Below, piece by piece: positions 1 through 9,305 of a DNA stretch of 64,000 nt. The stretch is taken from positions 1-64,000 of the forward strand of contig NZ_QUZT01000004.1 of assembly GCF_004682045.1 (NCBI RefSeq). Direction: 5' to 3'. How positions within the stretch are numbered: position 1 is the stretch's first letter; each line of letters opens with the position of its first letter. Origin of the DNA: Pseudomonas nabeulensis (GTDB lineage Bacteria; Pseudomonadota; Gammaproteobacteria; Pseudomonadales; Pseudomonadaceae). The translations under genes were made by a program, and so were the position numbers. The notes beneath the pieces were generated by a model. That model searched no databases. It was not told where the DNA came from and saw nothing but the letters and a program-made list of their open reading frames with translations.

Positions 1-41
1 CAAGCCCCCTCCCACACAAGCCCGACTCCACAGGGGGGATT
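1..41 (-). repeat. REP-like repeat fragment of the P. fluorescens type
   Basis: On the minus strand this reads TGTGGGAGGGGGCTTG, preceded by a CCCCCC-TGTGGAG arm. That core is the widespread extragenic palindromic repeat of fluorescent pseudomonads. It lies just downstream of the pgm stop codon and is cut by the window edge, so the second half is not visible. It supports the Pseudomonas assignment. Confidence 0.6.
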
Positions 42-47
42 GCGGTG

Positions 48-1691
48 TTAGGCGGAGATTGCGCCGTCTACCAATACCTGGGCCTCTTCCACCAAGTGCT
101 TGAGGTGATCTTCACCCATAAAACTCTCGGCGTAAATCTTGTAGATGTCCTCGGTGCCCGATGGGCGTGCGGCGAACCAGCCGTTCTCAGTCATCACCTT
201 CAAGCCGCCAATCGCCTGGTTGTTACCCGGCGCATGGCTGAGGATCTGCTGGATGCTTTCCCCGGCCAACTGAGTGGACGTCACCTGATCCGGCGACAGT
301 TTGCCCAGCAGCGCTTTCTGCGCTGGCGTGGCCTTGGCGTCGACACGAATCGCGAACGGCTCGCCCAGGGCATCGGTCAGGCCGCGGTAGATCTGGCTCG
401 GGTCCTGGCCTTTGCGTGACGTCATTTCTGCCGCCAACAGCGCCGGAATCAAGCCATCCTTGTCAGTGCTCCACACCGTGCCGTCCTTGCGCAGGAACGA
501 TGCGCCAGCACTTTCTTCCCCGCCAAAGCCCAGCGAACCCTCGAACAGCCCATCGGCAAACCACTTGAAACCTACCGGCACTTCATACAGGCGACGGCCG
601 ATACGCGCGGCAACCCGGTCGATCAGGCCACTGCTGACCACGGTCTTGCCCACGGCCGCGTCTGCGCGCCAGTCGGGACGGTTCTGGAACAGGTAGTCAA
701 TGGACACTGCCAGGCAGTTGTTCGGTGCCAACAGCCCACCCGATGGCGTGACGATGCCGTGACGGTCGTGGTCCGGGTCGCAGGCGAAGGCCACGTCAAA
801 GCGTTCCTTGAGGCCGATCAAGCCTTGCATGGCGTAGCTGGACGACGGGTCCATGCGAATCTGGCCGTCCCAGTCGACGCTCATGAAGCGGAAGGTCGAA
901 TCGACTTCGGTGTTCACCACCTCCAGGTTCAGGCGGTAATGCTCGGCAATCGCCGACCAATAGCGCACCCCTGCTCCGCCCAACGGATCTACGCCCAGGC
1001 GCAGGCCGGCGCTGCGAATGGCGTCCATGTCGATCACATTGACCAGGTCGGCCACGTAGCTGTTGAGGTAGTCATGGCGATGGGTGGTGTCCGCCTTGAG
1101 TGCCTGGGCGTGGGTGATGCGCTTGACCCCGGCCAATTTGTTGGCCAGCAGTTCGTTGGCCTTGGCTTCGATCCATTTGGTGACGTGAGTGTCGGCCGGG
1201 CCGCCATTGGGCGGGTTGTACTTGTAGCCGCCGCTTTGTGGCGGGTTATGGGACGGCGTGATGACGATGCCGTCCGCCAGGCCGGTGGTACGGCCGCGGT
1301 TGTAGCAAATGATGGCGTGGGAAATCGCTGGGGTCGGCGTGTACTCGTCGCCTTCGGCCAGCATCACGTGTACGCCATTGGCGGCCAGTACTTCGAGGGC
1401 GCTGGCACCGGCAGGCGTCGACAGTGCGTGAGTGTCCAACCCCACGAACAATGGGCCATTGATGCCCTGGGCTTCGCGGTACAGGCAAATGGCCTGGCTG
1501 ATCGCGAGCACATGCCATTCGTTGAAGCTCAGCTCAAAGGAACTGCCACGGTGGCCGGAGGTGCCAAAAGCCACACGCTGGGTGGAGATTGCTGCATCAG
1601 GCTGGCCGGTGTAATAGGCCGTGACCAGTCGCGGGATATCCACCAGCAACTGCGCTGGCGCCGGCTTGCCCGCAAAAGGACTGATTGTCAT
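48..1691 (-). CDS. pgm: Phosphoglucomutase (alpha-D-glucose-specific)
   Basis: Interconverts glucose 1-phosphate and glucose 6-phosphate in the cytoplasm, linking glycolysis with glycogen, trehalose and surface polysaccharide precursors. The 547-aa protein is full length for this family. Visible motifs are GTSGHRG near residue 43, the phosphoserine loop TPSHNP with Ser147, the metal-binding DPDHDRHG, the sugar-binding GEESAGASF and the C-terminal phosphate loop [10 protein letters not shown]. The ATG at 1691 has a GAGG Shine-Dalgarno about 7 nt upstream. It is a stand-alone gene; the next minus-strand gene ends about 100 bp upstream of it. Nothing is odd, and this is ordinary chromosomal background. 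Confidence 0.96.
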   Translation of the reverse strand: MTISPFAGKPAPAQLLVDIPRLVTAYYTGQPDAAISTQRVAFGTSGHRGSSFELSFNEWHVLAISQAICLYREAQGINGPLFVGLDTHALSTPAGASALEVLAANGVHVMLAEGDEYTPTPAISHAIICYNRGRTTGLADGIVITPSHNPPQSGGYKYNPPNGGPADTHVTKWIEAKANELLANKLAGVKRITHAQALKADTTHRHDYLNSYVADLVNVIDMDAIRSAGLRLGVDPLGGAGVRYWSAIAEHYRLNLEVVNTEVDSTFRFMSVDWDGQIRMDPSSSYAMQGLIGLKERFDVAFACDPDHDRHGIVTPSGGLLAPNNCLAVSIDYLFQNRPDWRADAAVGKTVVSSGLIDRVAARIGRRLYEVPVGFKWFADGLFEGSLGFGGEESAGASFLRKDGTVWSTDKDGLIPALLAAEMTSRKGQDPSQIYRGLTDALGEPFAIRVDAKATPAQKALLGKLSPDQVTSTQLAGESIQQILSHAPGNNQAIGGLKVMTENGWFAARPSGTEDIYKIYAESFMGEDHLKHLVEEAQVLVDGAISA

Positions 1692-1794
1692 GCATAAACC
1701 TCGGAAAGAAGGATTCGGGAAAAAGGCAGTTTACTGGGACTTGGACTACCGCGCGACGTTATAAGTCCTACGATAAAAAGAGAAATTTCACTGA

Positions 1795-3201
1795 CTACCC
1801 AATCTGTGCCTGGCGCAACGCGTCGCTCAGCGCCAGCAGTGCAGTATCCAGCTCGGATTGCCCCTGGAAGGTATGACTCAATCGAAGGTGCTGGTGATGC
1901 AGGCCACCCAGGCTGAACAGTTCGCCAGGGGCTATTACCACCTGCCGGGCCAGCAACCGCTGGAACACTTCGCGCATATCCACCGCCCGGTTCGCTTCCA
2001 GCCAGAATGTGGCACCTGCGGCTGGCATTTGGTAGGTCATCTGGTCCCCCACATAGTGCTCCAGGCGCTGTCCCGTGTGTATCGATTGCGCGTGCAACTG
2101 ATCACGCAGCGTGCACAAATGCCGGTCGATCCGACCGCTCTGGTACAGGCGGGCAATCGCGCGCTGTCGGATCGACGACAGGCGAAATGAACGCAGTAAA
2201 AACTGACGCTGCAGTTCGCCATTCAGGTGCCGGGACAGGAGATACCCGTACGGTGCTTCTAAACCGAGTACTTTCTCGAACGAGGAAAACACCATCAGCC
2301 GTTCCGGGTTCACCTGATCACGTAATGGCTCCTGCGACCGGTCGAAACTCAATTCACCCGACGTGTCGTTTTCCAGCAACCAGCAACCGTAGTGGTCGAG
2401 CAAATGTGCGACCGCCCTACGGTCATCGGGCGTCCAGGCAATACCCGATGGCAAGCTGACCGTCGACGACAGCAGCGCCAGGTGGACGGACTCATCCCGC
2501 AAGTGTTGCTCGAGGGTTGCCGTGTCCAGCCGGCGCTCTGACAGCCAGGGTAACTCGACGATGCGCACACCGGCATGCTGGAGCAGTCGCAACACCAGCC
2601 AATCGCACGGCGATTCGACAATCACTGTGGTGCCTCGCAGGCCCAACACCTCGATCAGGATGTCGAGTACGCTGCGTAAATCGGCACCGATAAACACGTC
2701 GTCGGCCTGCCAGCAACGTGTCGGTGATGAGGTGTAGCGTGCCGCCAACGCGGCCCGTAGCTCCCATACACCGCACGCCTGTGTCCAGGGTTGCAACGGG
2801 CGTGGGTACTGGCGCACCAACTCCCGCTCCAGTCGTAACAGCGTGCCATCCAGGGACGCCAGCAACGCTGGCTCATCCCCACTGAGTACTCGCATCCCCG
2901 GCCGCCGGCTCGCTGCGTAAAGGCGGTCGAGCAAGTCGCCGTCCCCAGCCTGTTGCGCGCGCAACGTAATGGGCCAGGCGTAATACCCCGACTTCGGCAC
3001 CGAGTAGACCCTGCCCTCCTTCTCCAGCAGCGAATAGGCGTATTGAATGGTCGAAATCGACACGTTCAAACGCACCGCCAACTGACGCAGAGAAGGCAGC
3101 TTCACGCGCGCATCGGTGCTCACCTCATTGATCAGGTTGATCATGTAGCGATACACCGCCTGATATGCGAAATCGGCCTGTCGTTCGCCGTGCCGGGTCA
3201 T
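1795..3201 (-). CDS. MocR-type GntR/aminotransferase-like transcriptional regulator
   Basis: A 468-aa fusion of an N-terminal winged helix-turn-helix (about residues 10-80, with LPSLRQLAVRLNVSISTIQY) and a long fold-type-I aminotransferase-like domain that in MocR proteins binds PLP and senses an amino compound. The likely PLP lysine is in VFSSFEKVLG. Such regulators usually control neighbouring amine, vitamin B6 or transporter genes. Its ATG overlaps the stop of the upstream 474-aa gene by 4 bp (ATGA), so the two are translationally coupled. The target is not evident from the sequence. Confidence 0.85.
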   Translation of the reverse strand: MTRHGERQADFAYQAVYRYMINLINEVSTDARVKLPSLRQLAVRLNVSISTIQYAYSLLEKEGRVYSVPKSGYYAWPITLRAQQAGDGDLLDRLYAASRRPGMRVLSGDEPALLASLDGTLLRLERELVRQYPRPLQPWTQACGVWELRAALAARYTSSPTRCWQADDVFIGADLRSVLDILIEVLGLRGTTVIVESPCDWLVLRLLQHAGVRIVELPWLSERRLDTATLEQHLRDESVHLALLSSTVSLPSGIAWTPDDRRAVAHLLDHYGCWLLENDTSGELSFDRSQEPLRDQVNPERLMVFSSFEKVLGLEAPYGYLLSRHLNGELQRQFLLRSFRLSSIRQRAIARLYQSGRIDRHLCTLRDQLHAQSIHTGQRLEHYVGDQMTYQMPAAGATFWLEANRAVDMREVFQRLLARQVVIAPGELFSLGGLHHQHLRLSHTFQGQSELDTALLALSDALRQAQIG

Positions 3202-4622
3202 TGCTCGGACAATTGAAAAGCCTTCCGTTTGCTTCGCGTCGCAAAATCGGCGCCGGCTGACAGCACGCCGTCAGATACCAGTGGCCGTTTACGGTAAAGG
3301 TGTTGCAGTAAAGACATTGGCAAGCCACTGGCGTCTACCAGCCACTGCTGCAACATGTCGGAGGACGCCTTGCCCTGCAATACCTTGTGCAACTCGGGCA
3401 GTGCCACCAGCATGCCGGGATGACACTGGCGCAAATAGCCCTCCAGCCGCTCGCCATGCTGGACAAATGGCGAGAACAGCATGCAGATCAGTTGGGTTTC
3501 ATCCAGGCCGAAGAATTGATGCGCATACGTACTCGACAGGATGCGTCCTTCATGAGTGGCGGCCTGGGAGAGTAATTCATCGGGCATCTGCCGGCTGCGC
3601 ATATAGTCCGTGGCGTGCTGGAGAAAGCCTTCTACGCCTTCTTCATAGTCCAGGTCTCGCAGGCATTGGGCCTGCAAGCCACGCAGGTGGGCCATCAGCA
3701 ACAGGTTCGCGTACGCAGGCTGGCTGAAATGGAACCCGAGTGGGTCAGGTGCATAGGCCATGAACTCCGTTAACAAGGACGTGGATGACAGGTCCATGTT
3801 GTCCAGCAGGTCCGCGATGCCGATATAGGCCAAGTGGCGATGACTCGCCTTGCTGGGTGAAGCACTTTCCACGTAATGGTCGCCATAGACATCACGATAG
3901 TATTCGTCGCTCCACTCCCCCATTCGGGCGAATAAACCATTGAGTGAGAGTGGACGGCCGTTGGCAGTTGGAAGACTGGAGCCTTGAGCGGTCTTCTTGA
4001 GCCAGGCGAGCAATTGTCTTTGCTTGCGCGGTGAGTCGCCGCTGACCAGGGCATGCACCCCCCCGTGCCAGGTAGTTACACGCTGATAGAAATCACCCAG
4101 CGCCAGGTAGGTGTCGGTACACAACGTTGCACGACAATCGCCAGAGGTCAGGTGCCCCACCATCAACATATTGCGCTGGCAGGTCTCGCGCCCACCGGCG
4201 GACGCTGGACGCTGGTGGTTGAAGGGTTGGACCTCCTGGTTTTCCACCACCAGCAATTCGACGCGCGGATCATCATGGAAAAACAAACGGCTGTAGCCCA
4301 GATTGAGGGTGTCGAGCGTGGCTTGGGTCATCCCGGCGTGGCGCAATGTCGCGACCCGTAGTTGAAAGGTGCTCGGTGCACGGCCGGCGATGGTCAGTTG
4401 CGCGGCCCGCAGCAAGGCCAGGGTGTAGCTGCTGACCTCACCGCCACCATGGGCGATCAGCACCTTGTAACTTCCGACCTGATCTATGCCACCTGCCGCC
4501 ACAATGATTCGCTGGACCAACAATTGCAATGCCGTGCGTTCCTCGCGCGAAAAGTGCCCGACCAAACGCTGCAGAACTTGCTGGTAAACATAATTCATAG
4601 CCTGCTCGTGAATAGCGCTCAT
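3198..4622 (-). CDS. Unrecognised 474-aa protein coupled to a MocR regulator
   Basis: I do not recognise a family. The protein is soluble-looking with no signal peptide or clear membrane segment, and has Leu- and His-rich stretches (LVAHFSREER-like N-terminus, many Gln/His/Leu). The ATG at 4622 has AGGTAG about 8 nt upstream. It shares a 4-bp ATGA overlap with the downstream MocR gene, so the pair almost certainly forms one operon. About 700 bp without genes lie upstream, which would hold its promoter. The function could relate to whatever ligand the MocR protein senses; that is inference from position only. Confidence 0.75.
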   Translation of the reverse strand: MSAIHEQAMNYVYQQVLQRLVGHFSREERTALQLLVQRIIVAAGGIDQVGSYKVLIAHGGGEVSSYTLALLRAAQLTIAGRAPSTFQLRVATLRHAGMTQATLDTLNLGYSRLFFHDDPRVELLVVENQEVQPFNHQRPASAGGRETCQRNMLMVGHLTSGDCRATLCTDTYLALGDFYQRVTTWHGGVHALVSGDSPRKQRQLLAWLKKTAQGSSLPTANGRPLSLNGLFARMGEWSDEYYRDVYGDHYVESASPSKASHRHLAYIGIADLLDNMDLSSTSLLTEFMAYAPDPLGFHFSQPAYANLLLMAHLRGLQAQCLRDLDYEEGVEGFLQHATDYMRSRQMPDELLSQAATHEGRILSSTYAHQFFGLDETQLICMLFSPFVQHGERLEGYLRQCHPGMLVALPELHKVLQGKASSDMLQQWLVDASGLPMSLLQHLYRKRPLVSDGVLSAGADFATRSKRKAFQLSEQ

Positions 4623-5328
4623 AATTCTACTACCTGAGTTGAAATATCAGTTTCAAGCAACTGTCTATTTGCTCGACCTATTGCCTGCGTAGGAGATTTG
4701 CTCGTTGAACCGTACTCCGACCAATAGACACTAGCACCTGGAAACAAAAATACAGCGATGCCCAGTCACGCGAAAACCCCGCCTTCCTGATAGCGGGAAA
4801 GTCAGCAAATACGGGCGTTTCAAGGTGTTAAATAGAGGCCCTAGGACTATTCCGACAAGTTCCTACGCACGCCTAACCACCCAATTAAAGAAGCATCCCA
4901 CAATGTAAATTCCGATCAACTTTCCAAGTTATTGGATTGGAACTTTTTAGGGTGCTTCCCCTTTCCTTGGCGTGCACGAAAGCCGCAGCGTTAGTTGCAC
5001 GTACGTCCTGCGTTGGTCTCAGACATTCAATCATTGCTCAGTCCTTGAGATGAAAGTGAAGACGCAATTATCAGTGCTGGAATATTGATTAACAGATACA
5101 GAACGGGAGCCAAAACCAGTCCAGATCAACGCAAGCGCGAAGAGAGGATGGCCTGCACACAGCAACGCCGCACTGCAATGCGGCGCGGCGTCAGGGAGGA
5201 AGGCAGGTAACAGGGGGGTTGAAGCACCAAGTCAACGGTTCAGCAGAGCGCGGGCCTGCCCTGTGAATTGGCGCATTTACCCCATGCGCCAACAGGCTGG
5301 AACAGCTGTTTGCGAATGTTCCTACGCG
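4623..5328. other. Intergenic region without a recognisable gene
   Basis: About 700 bp between the start of the 474-aa gene and the end of the MDR gene. No open frame with convincing protein character is seen on either strand. The only structure noticed is a perfect 7-bp hairpin CGCCGCA/TGCGGCG at 5166-5185, not followed by a T-run on either strand. The part next to 4623 should carry the promoter of the minus-strand operon. Confidence 0.5.
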
Positions 5329-6351
5329 CTAAACAGCTTCGACCTGCAACGCTACGCGCTCGCGGCAGGGGCACTCATCCATATAGCGGTGTGCTTCCAC
5401 AAACTTGTTGAAGGGAAATACCGTTGTTTTCAGCGGTACGAGCACACGGTCGGCGGTCAGTTGGTTGATGTCTCGCAGGGCGCGCTGCAAGGCCACCTGA
5501 TCCTGAATAATGCCCAGCTCAGGCTTGCCAGTGAAGTTGCCAATGCAGTGCACAAAGAACTGAATATTCTTCTGGAACGCCGCACACGCCGGGAACGGTG
5601 TCTGGTTGCCACCCTGCAGGCCATACAACACCAGGCTGCCACGCGGTGCCAGCACATCGCCAAGCAACGACATCTGTGGGCCGCCCAGGCCATCGAACAC
5701 CACGTCGACGCCACGGTTGTCGGTGAACTTGTTGATTTGCATCAGCAAGTCCTGCTCTTCGGTGACGATGACTTTTTCCGCACCGAGGGACAGCAGGTAC
5801 TCACGCTCTTCGCTGTCTTTGGTCGCGGCGATCACTCGCACACCCAGGGCCTTGCCCAGTTGTACAAAAGACGGGCCGGCACAGTGGCTGGCGTCGGTCA
5901 CCAAGGCAAACTGCCCAGGCTTGACCCTCGCCAAGTCTACGTATGCAAAGTAAGCAATCAGCAGCGGCGTGTAATGCACGCTGGCTTCAATCGGGCTCAA
6001 CACATCCGGGTAACGGGTCAACGCTGAACGGGGCAAGACGATCTGTTCGCCGTACACCGGGTAATCATTCGGGCTCTCGGCCGGAAAACTGGCCACTTTA
6101 TCGCCCACGACCAAGTCATCCACGCCGTCGCCCACGGCGACAACCACCCCGGCCATCTCGTGACCAAGGCCGGAAGGCAGGCGTGCATGGGACGACGCCA
6201 GGTTCTGGCGCCACAAAATGTCATACCAACTGATGCCAATTGCTTCGACGCGCACCTGCACTTCGCCCGGTGCGGGCAACGCGGCTGCATGCTCTTCGCA
6301 CTTGAGCACCTCGGCCGGACCAAACTTGTGAAAACGGATCGTGCGGGACAT
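5329..6351 (-). CDS. Zinc-binding-type MDR alcohol dehydrogenase/quinone oxidoreductase family protein
   Basis: A 340-aa medium-chain dehydrogenase/reductase with a GroES-like N-terminal half (GHEMAGVVVAVGDGVDDLVVG) and a C-terminal Rossmann half with LGVRVIAATKD and DVVFDGLGG. Structural-zinc cysteines are not evident, which points to the quinone-oxidoreductase-like subgroup rather than true alcohol dehydrogenases. I chose the ATG at 6351 (MSRTIRFHKFGPAEV), with GAGG upstream, over the longer frame from 6426. The gene is divergent from a LysR regulator starting at 6599, a classical regulator-target pair with a 247-bp shared control region. The substrate is unknown. Confidence 0.85.
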   Translation of the reverse strand: MSRTIRFHKFGPAEVLKCEEHAAALPAPGEVQVRVEAIGISWYDILWRQNLASSHARLPSGLGHEMAGVVVAVGDGVDDLVVGDKVASFPAESPNDYPVYGEQIVLPRSALTRYPDVLSPIEASVHYTPLLIAYFAYVDLARVKPGQFALVTDASHCAGPSFVQLGKALGVRVIAATKDSEEREYLLSLGAEKVIVTEEQDLLMQINKFTDNRGVDVVFDGLGGPQMSLLGDVLAPRGSLVLYGLQGGNQTPFPACAAFQKNIQFFVHCIGNFTGKPELGIIQDQVALQRALRDINQLTADRVLVPLKTTVFPFNKFVEAHRYMDECPCRERVALQVEAV

Positions 6352-6598
6352 CGCAAACCTCGTCAAAGTAACCTCTAATGCCATGAACTCTATCTGGGCT
6401 TTCCGGGTAAGGCCACCGGTCACCATTAATAGTCGACATGCCTACCATTGATTCCACATTCGAGGAATAGACCTCAAGTATCGTAGGAAAAGTCAATTTA
6501 CCGGTGCAGAGTACCAGCCTTTCCCCGTAAGATTCATGCCGGTCATTGTTTTTAGGTGACTGCTCTCGTCAAGTTTGCTGACTCTTCCAGGACACAAG

Positions 6599-7513
6599 AT
6601 GAACCGTAACGACCTGCGTCGTGTCGACCTGAACCTCTTGATCGTATTCGAAACCTTGATGCATGAGCGCAGCGTAACCCGCGCTGCCGAGAAGCTTTTC
6701 CTGGGCCAGCCGGCCATCAGCGCGGCGTTGTCACGCCTGCGCGGGCTGTTCGACGACCCGCTGTTTGTGCGCACTGGCCGCAGCATGGAGCCTTCAGCGC
6801 GCGCGGTGGAAATCTTTGCCCTGCTCTCCCCGGCCCTGGACTCCATCTCCACCGCCGTCAGCCGTGCCGCCGAATTTGACCCGGCCACCAGCACCGCGGT
6901 GTTCCGTATCGGCCTGTCCGATGACGTTGAATTCGCCCTGCTGCCCCAACTGCTCAAGCGCCTGCGTGCCGAAGCTCCAGGCATCGTGCTGGTAGTACGC
7001 CGCGTCAACTACATCCTGATGCCGGGCCTGCTGGCCTCCGGCGAAATCTCCATTGGTGTCAGCTACACCGCCGACCTGCCGGCCAACGCCAAACGCAAAG
7101 TGCTGCGCCGCAGCCTGCCGAAACTGCTGCGCGCCGACAGCGTACCGGGCTCCCTGAGCCTGGACGACTTCTGCGCCCGCCCCCATGCACTGGTGTCGTT
7201 TGCCGGTGACTTGAGTGGGTTTATCGATGAAGAGCTGGAAAAGCTCGAGCGCAAGCGCCACGTGGTATTGGCAGTGCCGCAGTTCAACGGGCTGGGCACG
7301 TTGCTGGCAGGCACGGACATCCTGGCCACCGTGCCGGACTACGCCGCCGAAGCGCTGACCTCGGCGGGCGGGCTGCGGGCGGAAGATCCGCCGTTACCGG
7401 TGCGCAGCTTTGAGCTGCATATGGCGTGGCGGGGCTCGCAGGATAATGACCCGGGGGAGCGGTGGTTGCGGTCCAGGATTCAGATGTTTTTCGGGGACCC
7501 CGATAGCCTGTAA
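6599..7513 (+). CDS. LysR-family transcriptional regulator
   Basis: A 304-aa LysR regulator. The N-terminal helix-turn-helix is clear (VDLNLLIVFETLMHERSVTR, then AAEKLFLGQPAISAALSRLR), followed by an effector-binding domain. ATG 6599 is preceded by AGGA. It is divergent from the MDR gene at 5329-6351 and probably regulates it. It is the last gene before the integrase, so its 3' side marks the left edge of the accessory region. Confidence 0.9.
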   Translation: MNRNDLRRVDLNLLIVFETLMHERSVTRAAEKLFLGQPAISAALSRLRGLFDDPLFVRTGRSMEPSARAVEIFALLSPALDSISTAVSRAAEFDPATSTAVFRIGLSDDVEFALLPQLLKRLRAEAPGIVLVVRRVNYILMPGLLASGEISIGVSYTADLPANAKRKVLRRSLPKLLRADSVPGSLSLDDFCARPHALVSFAGDLSGFIDEELEKLERKRHVVLAVPQFNGLGTLLAGTDILATVPDYAAEALTSAGGLRAEDPPLPVRSFELHMAWRGSQDNDPGERWLRSRIQMFFGDPDSL

Positions 7514-7612
7514 TGGAATTCCACCAAATTCCATAAAACCATTTAATAACAATATGTTAAAGGCAAATCAGTCTACTGCCGCCTGTCTAAATCCAATGAA
7601 ATCCAGAGCTCG

Positions 7613-7674
7613 TGGGGGCATAATTGGGGGCAAATTTCGGTTCCTTAAAAAGGATGCCCCCACCGATGCCCCCA
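7613..7674. repeat. Four 8-bp repeats (2x TGGGGGCA, 2x TGCCCCCA) at the integrase start
   Basis: TGGGGGCA occurs at 7613-7620 and 7625-7632, and its exact reverse complement TGCCCCCA at 7655-7662 and 7667-7674. Each pair is spaced 12 bp start to start, and the whole array is symmetrical about position 7643-7644. The right pair falls inside the first codons of the integrase. This geometry is what one expects of arm-type binding sites for the recombinase or an autoregulatory operator. Possible roles are inferred; the repeats themselves are read directly. Confidence 0.7.
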
Positions 7675-8934
7675 GATAATGCGGCTGTTTTCAAACGAAA
7701 ACTCAGCGATGCCTTGATCCGCTCGCTGACCGAACCCGGCAAATACGCCGACGGCGAAGTCCCTGGTCTCTACTTGGAGGTTAGGGCGTCGAGTAAGGTC
7801 GGAAAATCCCCTTCCAAGTTCTGGCGCTTGAAGTATCGGCTGCATGGCAAGGAAAACCGCTTTTCCATCGGCGCTTACCCCGACATCGGTCTGAAGGAGG
7901 CGCGCGACATCGCCCGCGGCGCACGCCGCGACGTTGCCAACCATACCGCCCCGCTCAAGGCCAAGACCGCCAAAATCGAGGCGCAACTCCTCAACGAGGT
8001 GCGCACTTTTGAGTACGTGGCAAAGCAATGGTTGGCATTCAAGTCTGCCGAACTGGTGACCAAATCCATCTCGGGGTTTAGCGGAGCGCTGAACAACCAC
8101 ATCTTGCCTGCCATTGGCAAAAAACCTGTCAGCGAGATCAAGCTGGAGCACATCACCACGATCATTACCGAGCTGCGCCGCCAGCGCATCATGGCCATGG
8201 CCCGGCGCGTGCGCACCATCATCCGTGCCGTCCTGGGCTTTGCCGAGGGGCGCGGCTGGGTGGAACGCAACGTGGCGCTCAGCAACATTGAGGAGTTGAA
8301 GATCCGCCACATCGTTACCAGCAACCCGGCAATCGAAAGGCCAGCCGACCTAGGCAGGTTTCTCCTGCGTCTGGACGACTGCAACGACGGCAGCGTTGCC
8401 GCCGCGATGCGCCTGCTGGTTATGTTGCCGGTCCGCCCTGGCGAACTAGTGCAGATGCGCTGGGAGGACGTCGACCTAGTCGGCGCCGATTGGCGTTACG
8501 TGGTGAGCAAGACCAAGCACCTGGATAAGAGCAAACACATCGTGCCATTGCCTGAGCAAGCCTTGGTTCTGTTACGCGAGCTACATAAAACCCGCGTGGT
8601 GGATGAAGAGGGCAAAGGTTGGGTGTTCGTCTCGCCGGTCTATCCGGGCCGCCCCATCAATCCAACCTCCATGCTCAAGTCCTTTCAGCGTATTTGGCCG
8701 GAGTACGACATCACTGCCCATGGCTTTCGCGCCACCTACCGGACCATTGCCCATGAGCACTTGGGCATCGATCCAATCGTGCTAGAGCTGTCGTTGTCAC
8801 ACCGCATGCCAGGCGCGCTGGGTGCTGTGTATGCGCGCGCGCAACTGCTCCTCCAACGCCGGGAGGCGGCTCAGCAATGGGCCAACTACTTGGATCAATT
8901 GCGGCAAAACGCAGCGCGAGAAGCAACAGATTAA
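7654..8934 (+). CDS. Tyrosine-recombinase integrase (DUF4102/P4-like)
   Basis: Catalyses site-specific integration or excision of a genomic island. The 426-aa protein has the N-terminal arm-binding domain (KRKLSDALIRSL, then GLYLEVRASSKVG with WRLKYRLHGKENRFSIGAYP), a core-binding SAM-like domain and a catalytic domain. Catalytic residues are visible: Arg in PVRPGELVQMRW, HGFRATYR (HxxR), His in LSLSHRMPG and the Tyr nucleophile in GAVYARAQLL. The ATG at 7654 has AAAAAGG directly before it; a second in-frame ATG at 7666 would have better spacing. A TTG at 7624 also opens the frame. No tRNA gene is visible beside it. The gene looks intact. Confidence 0.92.
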   Translation: MPPPMPPDNAAVFKRKLSDALIRSLTEPGKYADGEVPGLYLEVRASSKVGKSPSKFWRLKYRLHGKENRFSIGAYPDIGLKEARDIARGARRDVANHTAPLKAKTAKIEAQLLNEVRTFEYVAKQWLAFKSAELVTKSISGFSGALNNHILPAIGKKPVSEIKLEHITTIITELRRQRIMAMARRVRTIIRAVLGFAEGRGWVERNVALSNIEELKIRHIVTSNPAIERPADLGRFLLRLDDCNDGSVAAAMRLLVMLPVRPGELVQMRWEDVDLVGADWRYVVSKTKHLDKSKHIVPLPEQALVLLRELHKTRVVDEEGKGWVFVSPVYPGRPINPTSMLKSFQRIWPEYDITAHGFRATYRTIAHEHLGIDPIVLELSLSHRMPGALGAVYARAQLLLQRREAAQQWANYLDQLRQNAAREATD

Positions 8935-9051
8935 GCACTTGGGGCGCTCATTCGCCCACCAGAGACCTCCTCATTGATTAAACACTCCGAGTGGAGGAAT
9001 GTTTGATAGGGCGAAAAGCTTGGCGGAGTTCATCGCCTCCGCCATCTTTAT

Positions 9052-9090
9052 ACGACAAAGCCCTGATTTTTCAGGGCTTTGTCGTTTTTG
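9052..9090 (+). terminator. Rho-independent terminator downstream of the integrase
   Basis: A perfect 15-bp stem, ACGACAAAGCCCTGA / TCAGGGCTTTGTCGT (9052-9066 and 9071-9085), with a TTTT loop and followed by a T-run. It lies 118 bp after the integrase stop. The rest of 8935-9305 holds a minor hairpin (9022-9028 with 9037-9043) and no gene that I can support. Confidence 0.88.
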
Positions 9091-9305
9091 GGTTTTTGGA
9101 GAAACCTGCCAGCCCACACTTCAGCCCACACCCTGGATGAAGCATGGCTTTTCGACCAGCGGCCAATTTTTCGGATGCTAAATTGTCACTGCACTCCTGC
9201 AGTACCGATATAGACATAGAGGCTGCAGGAGAGCCGGGGCAAAAATAACGATCTTGATCTCACCGCCAACAAGCCCAACAAATTACGCGCAAACATGGTT
9301 CATGG

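Noticed and set aside
759..1697. Long plus-strand frame of 312 codons opposite pgm
   Set aside because: It is antisense to a perfectly conserved phosphoglucomutase and shows no family character; high-GC DNA gives such shadow frames.
5166..5185. Hairpin CGCCGCA/TGCGGCG taken as a possible terminator
   Set aside because: There is no T-run on either strand and the position does not fit the end of a gene.
7514..7612. Possible tRNA attachment site before the integrase
   Set aside because: I looked for a cloverleaf or a tRNA 3' end and found none.
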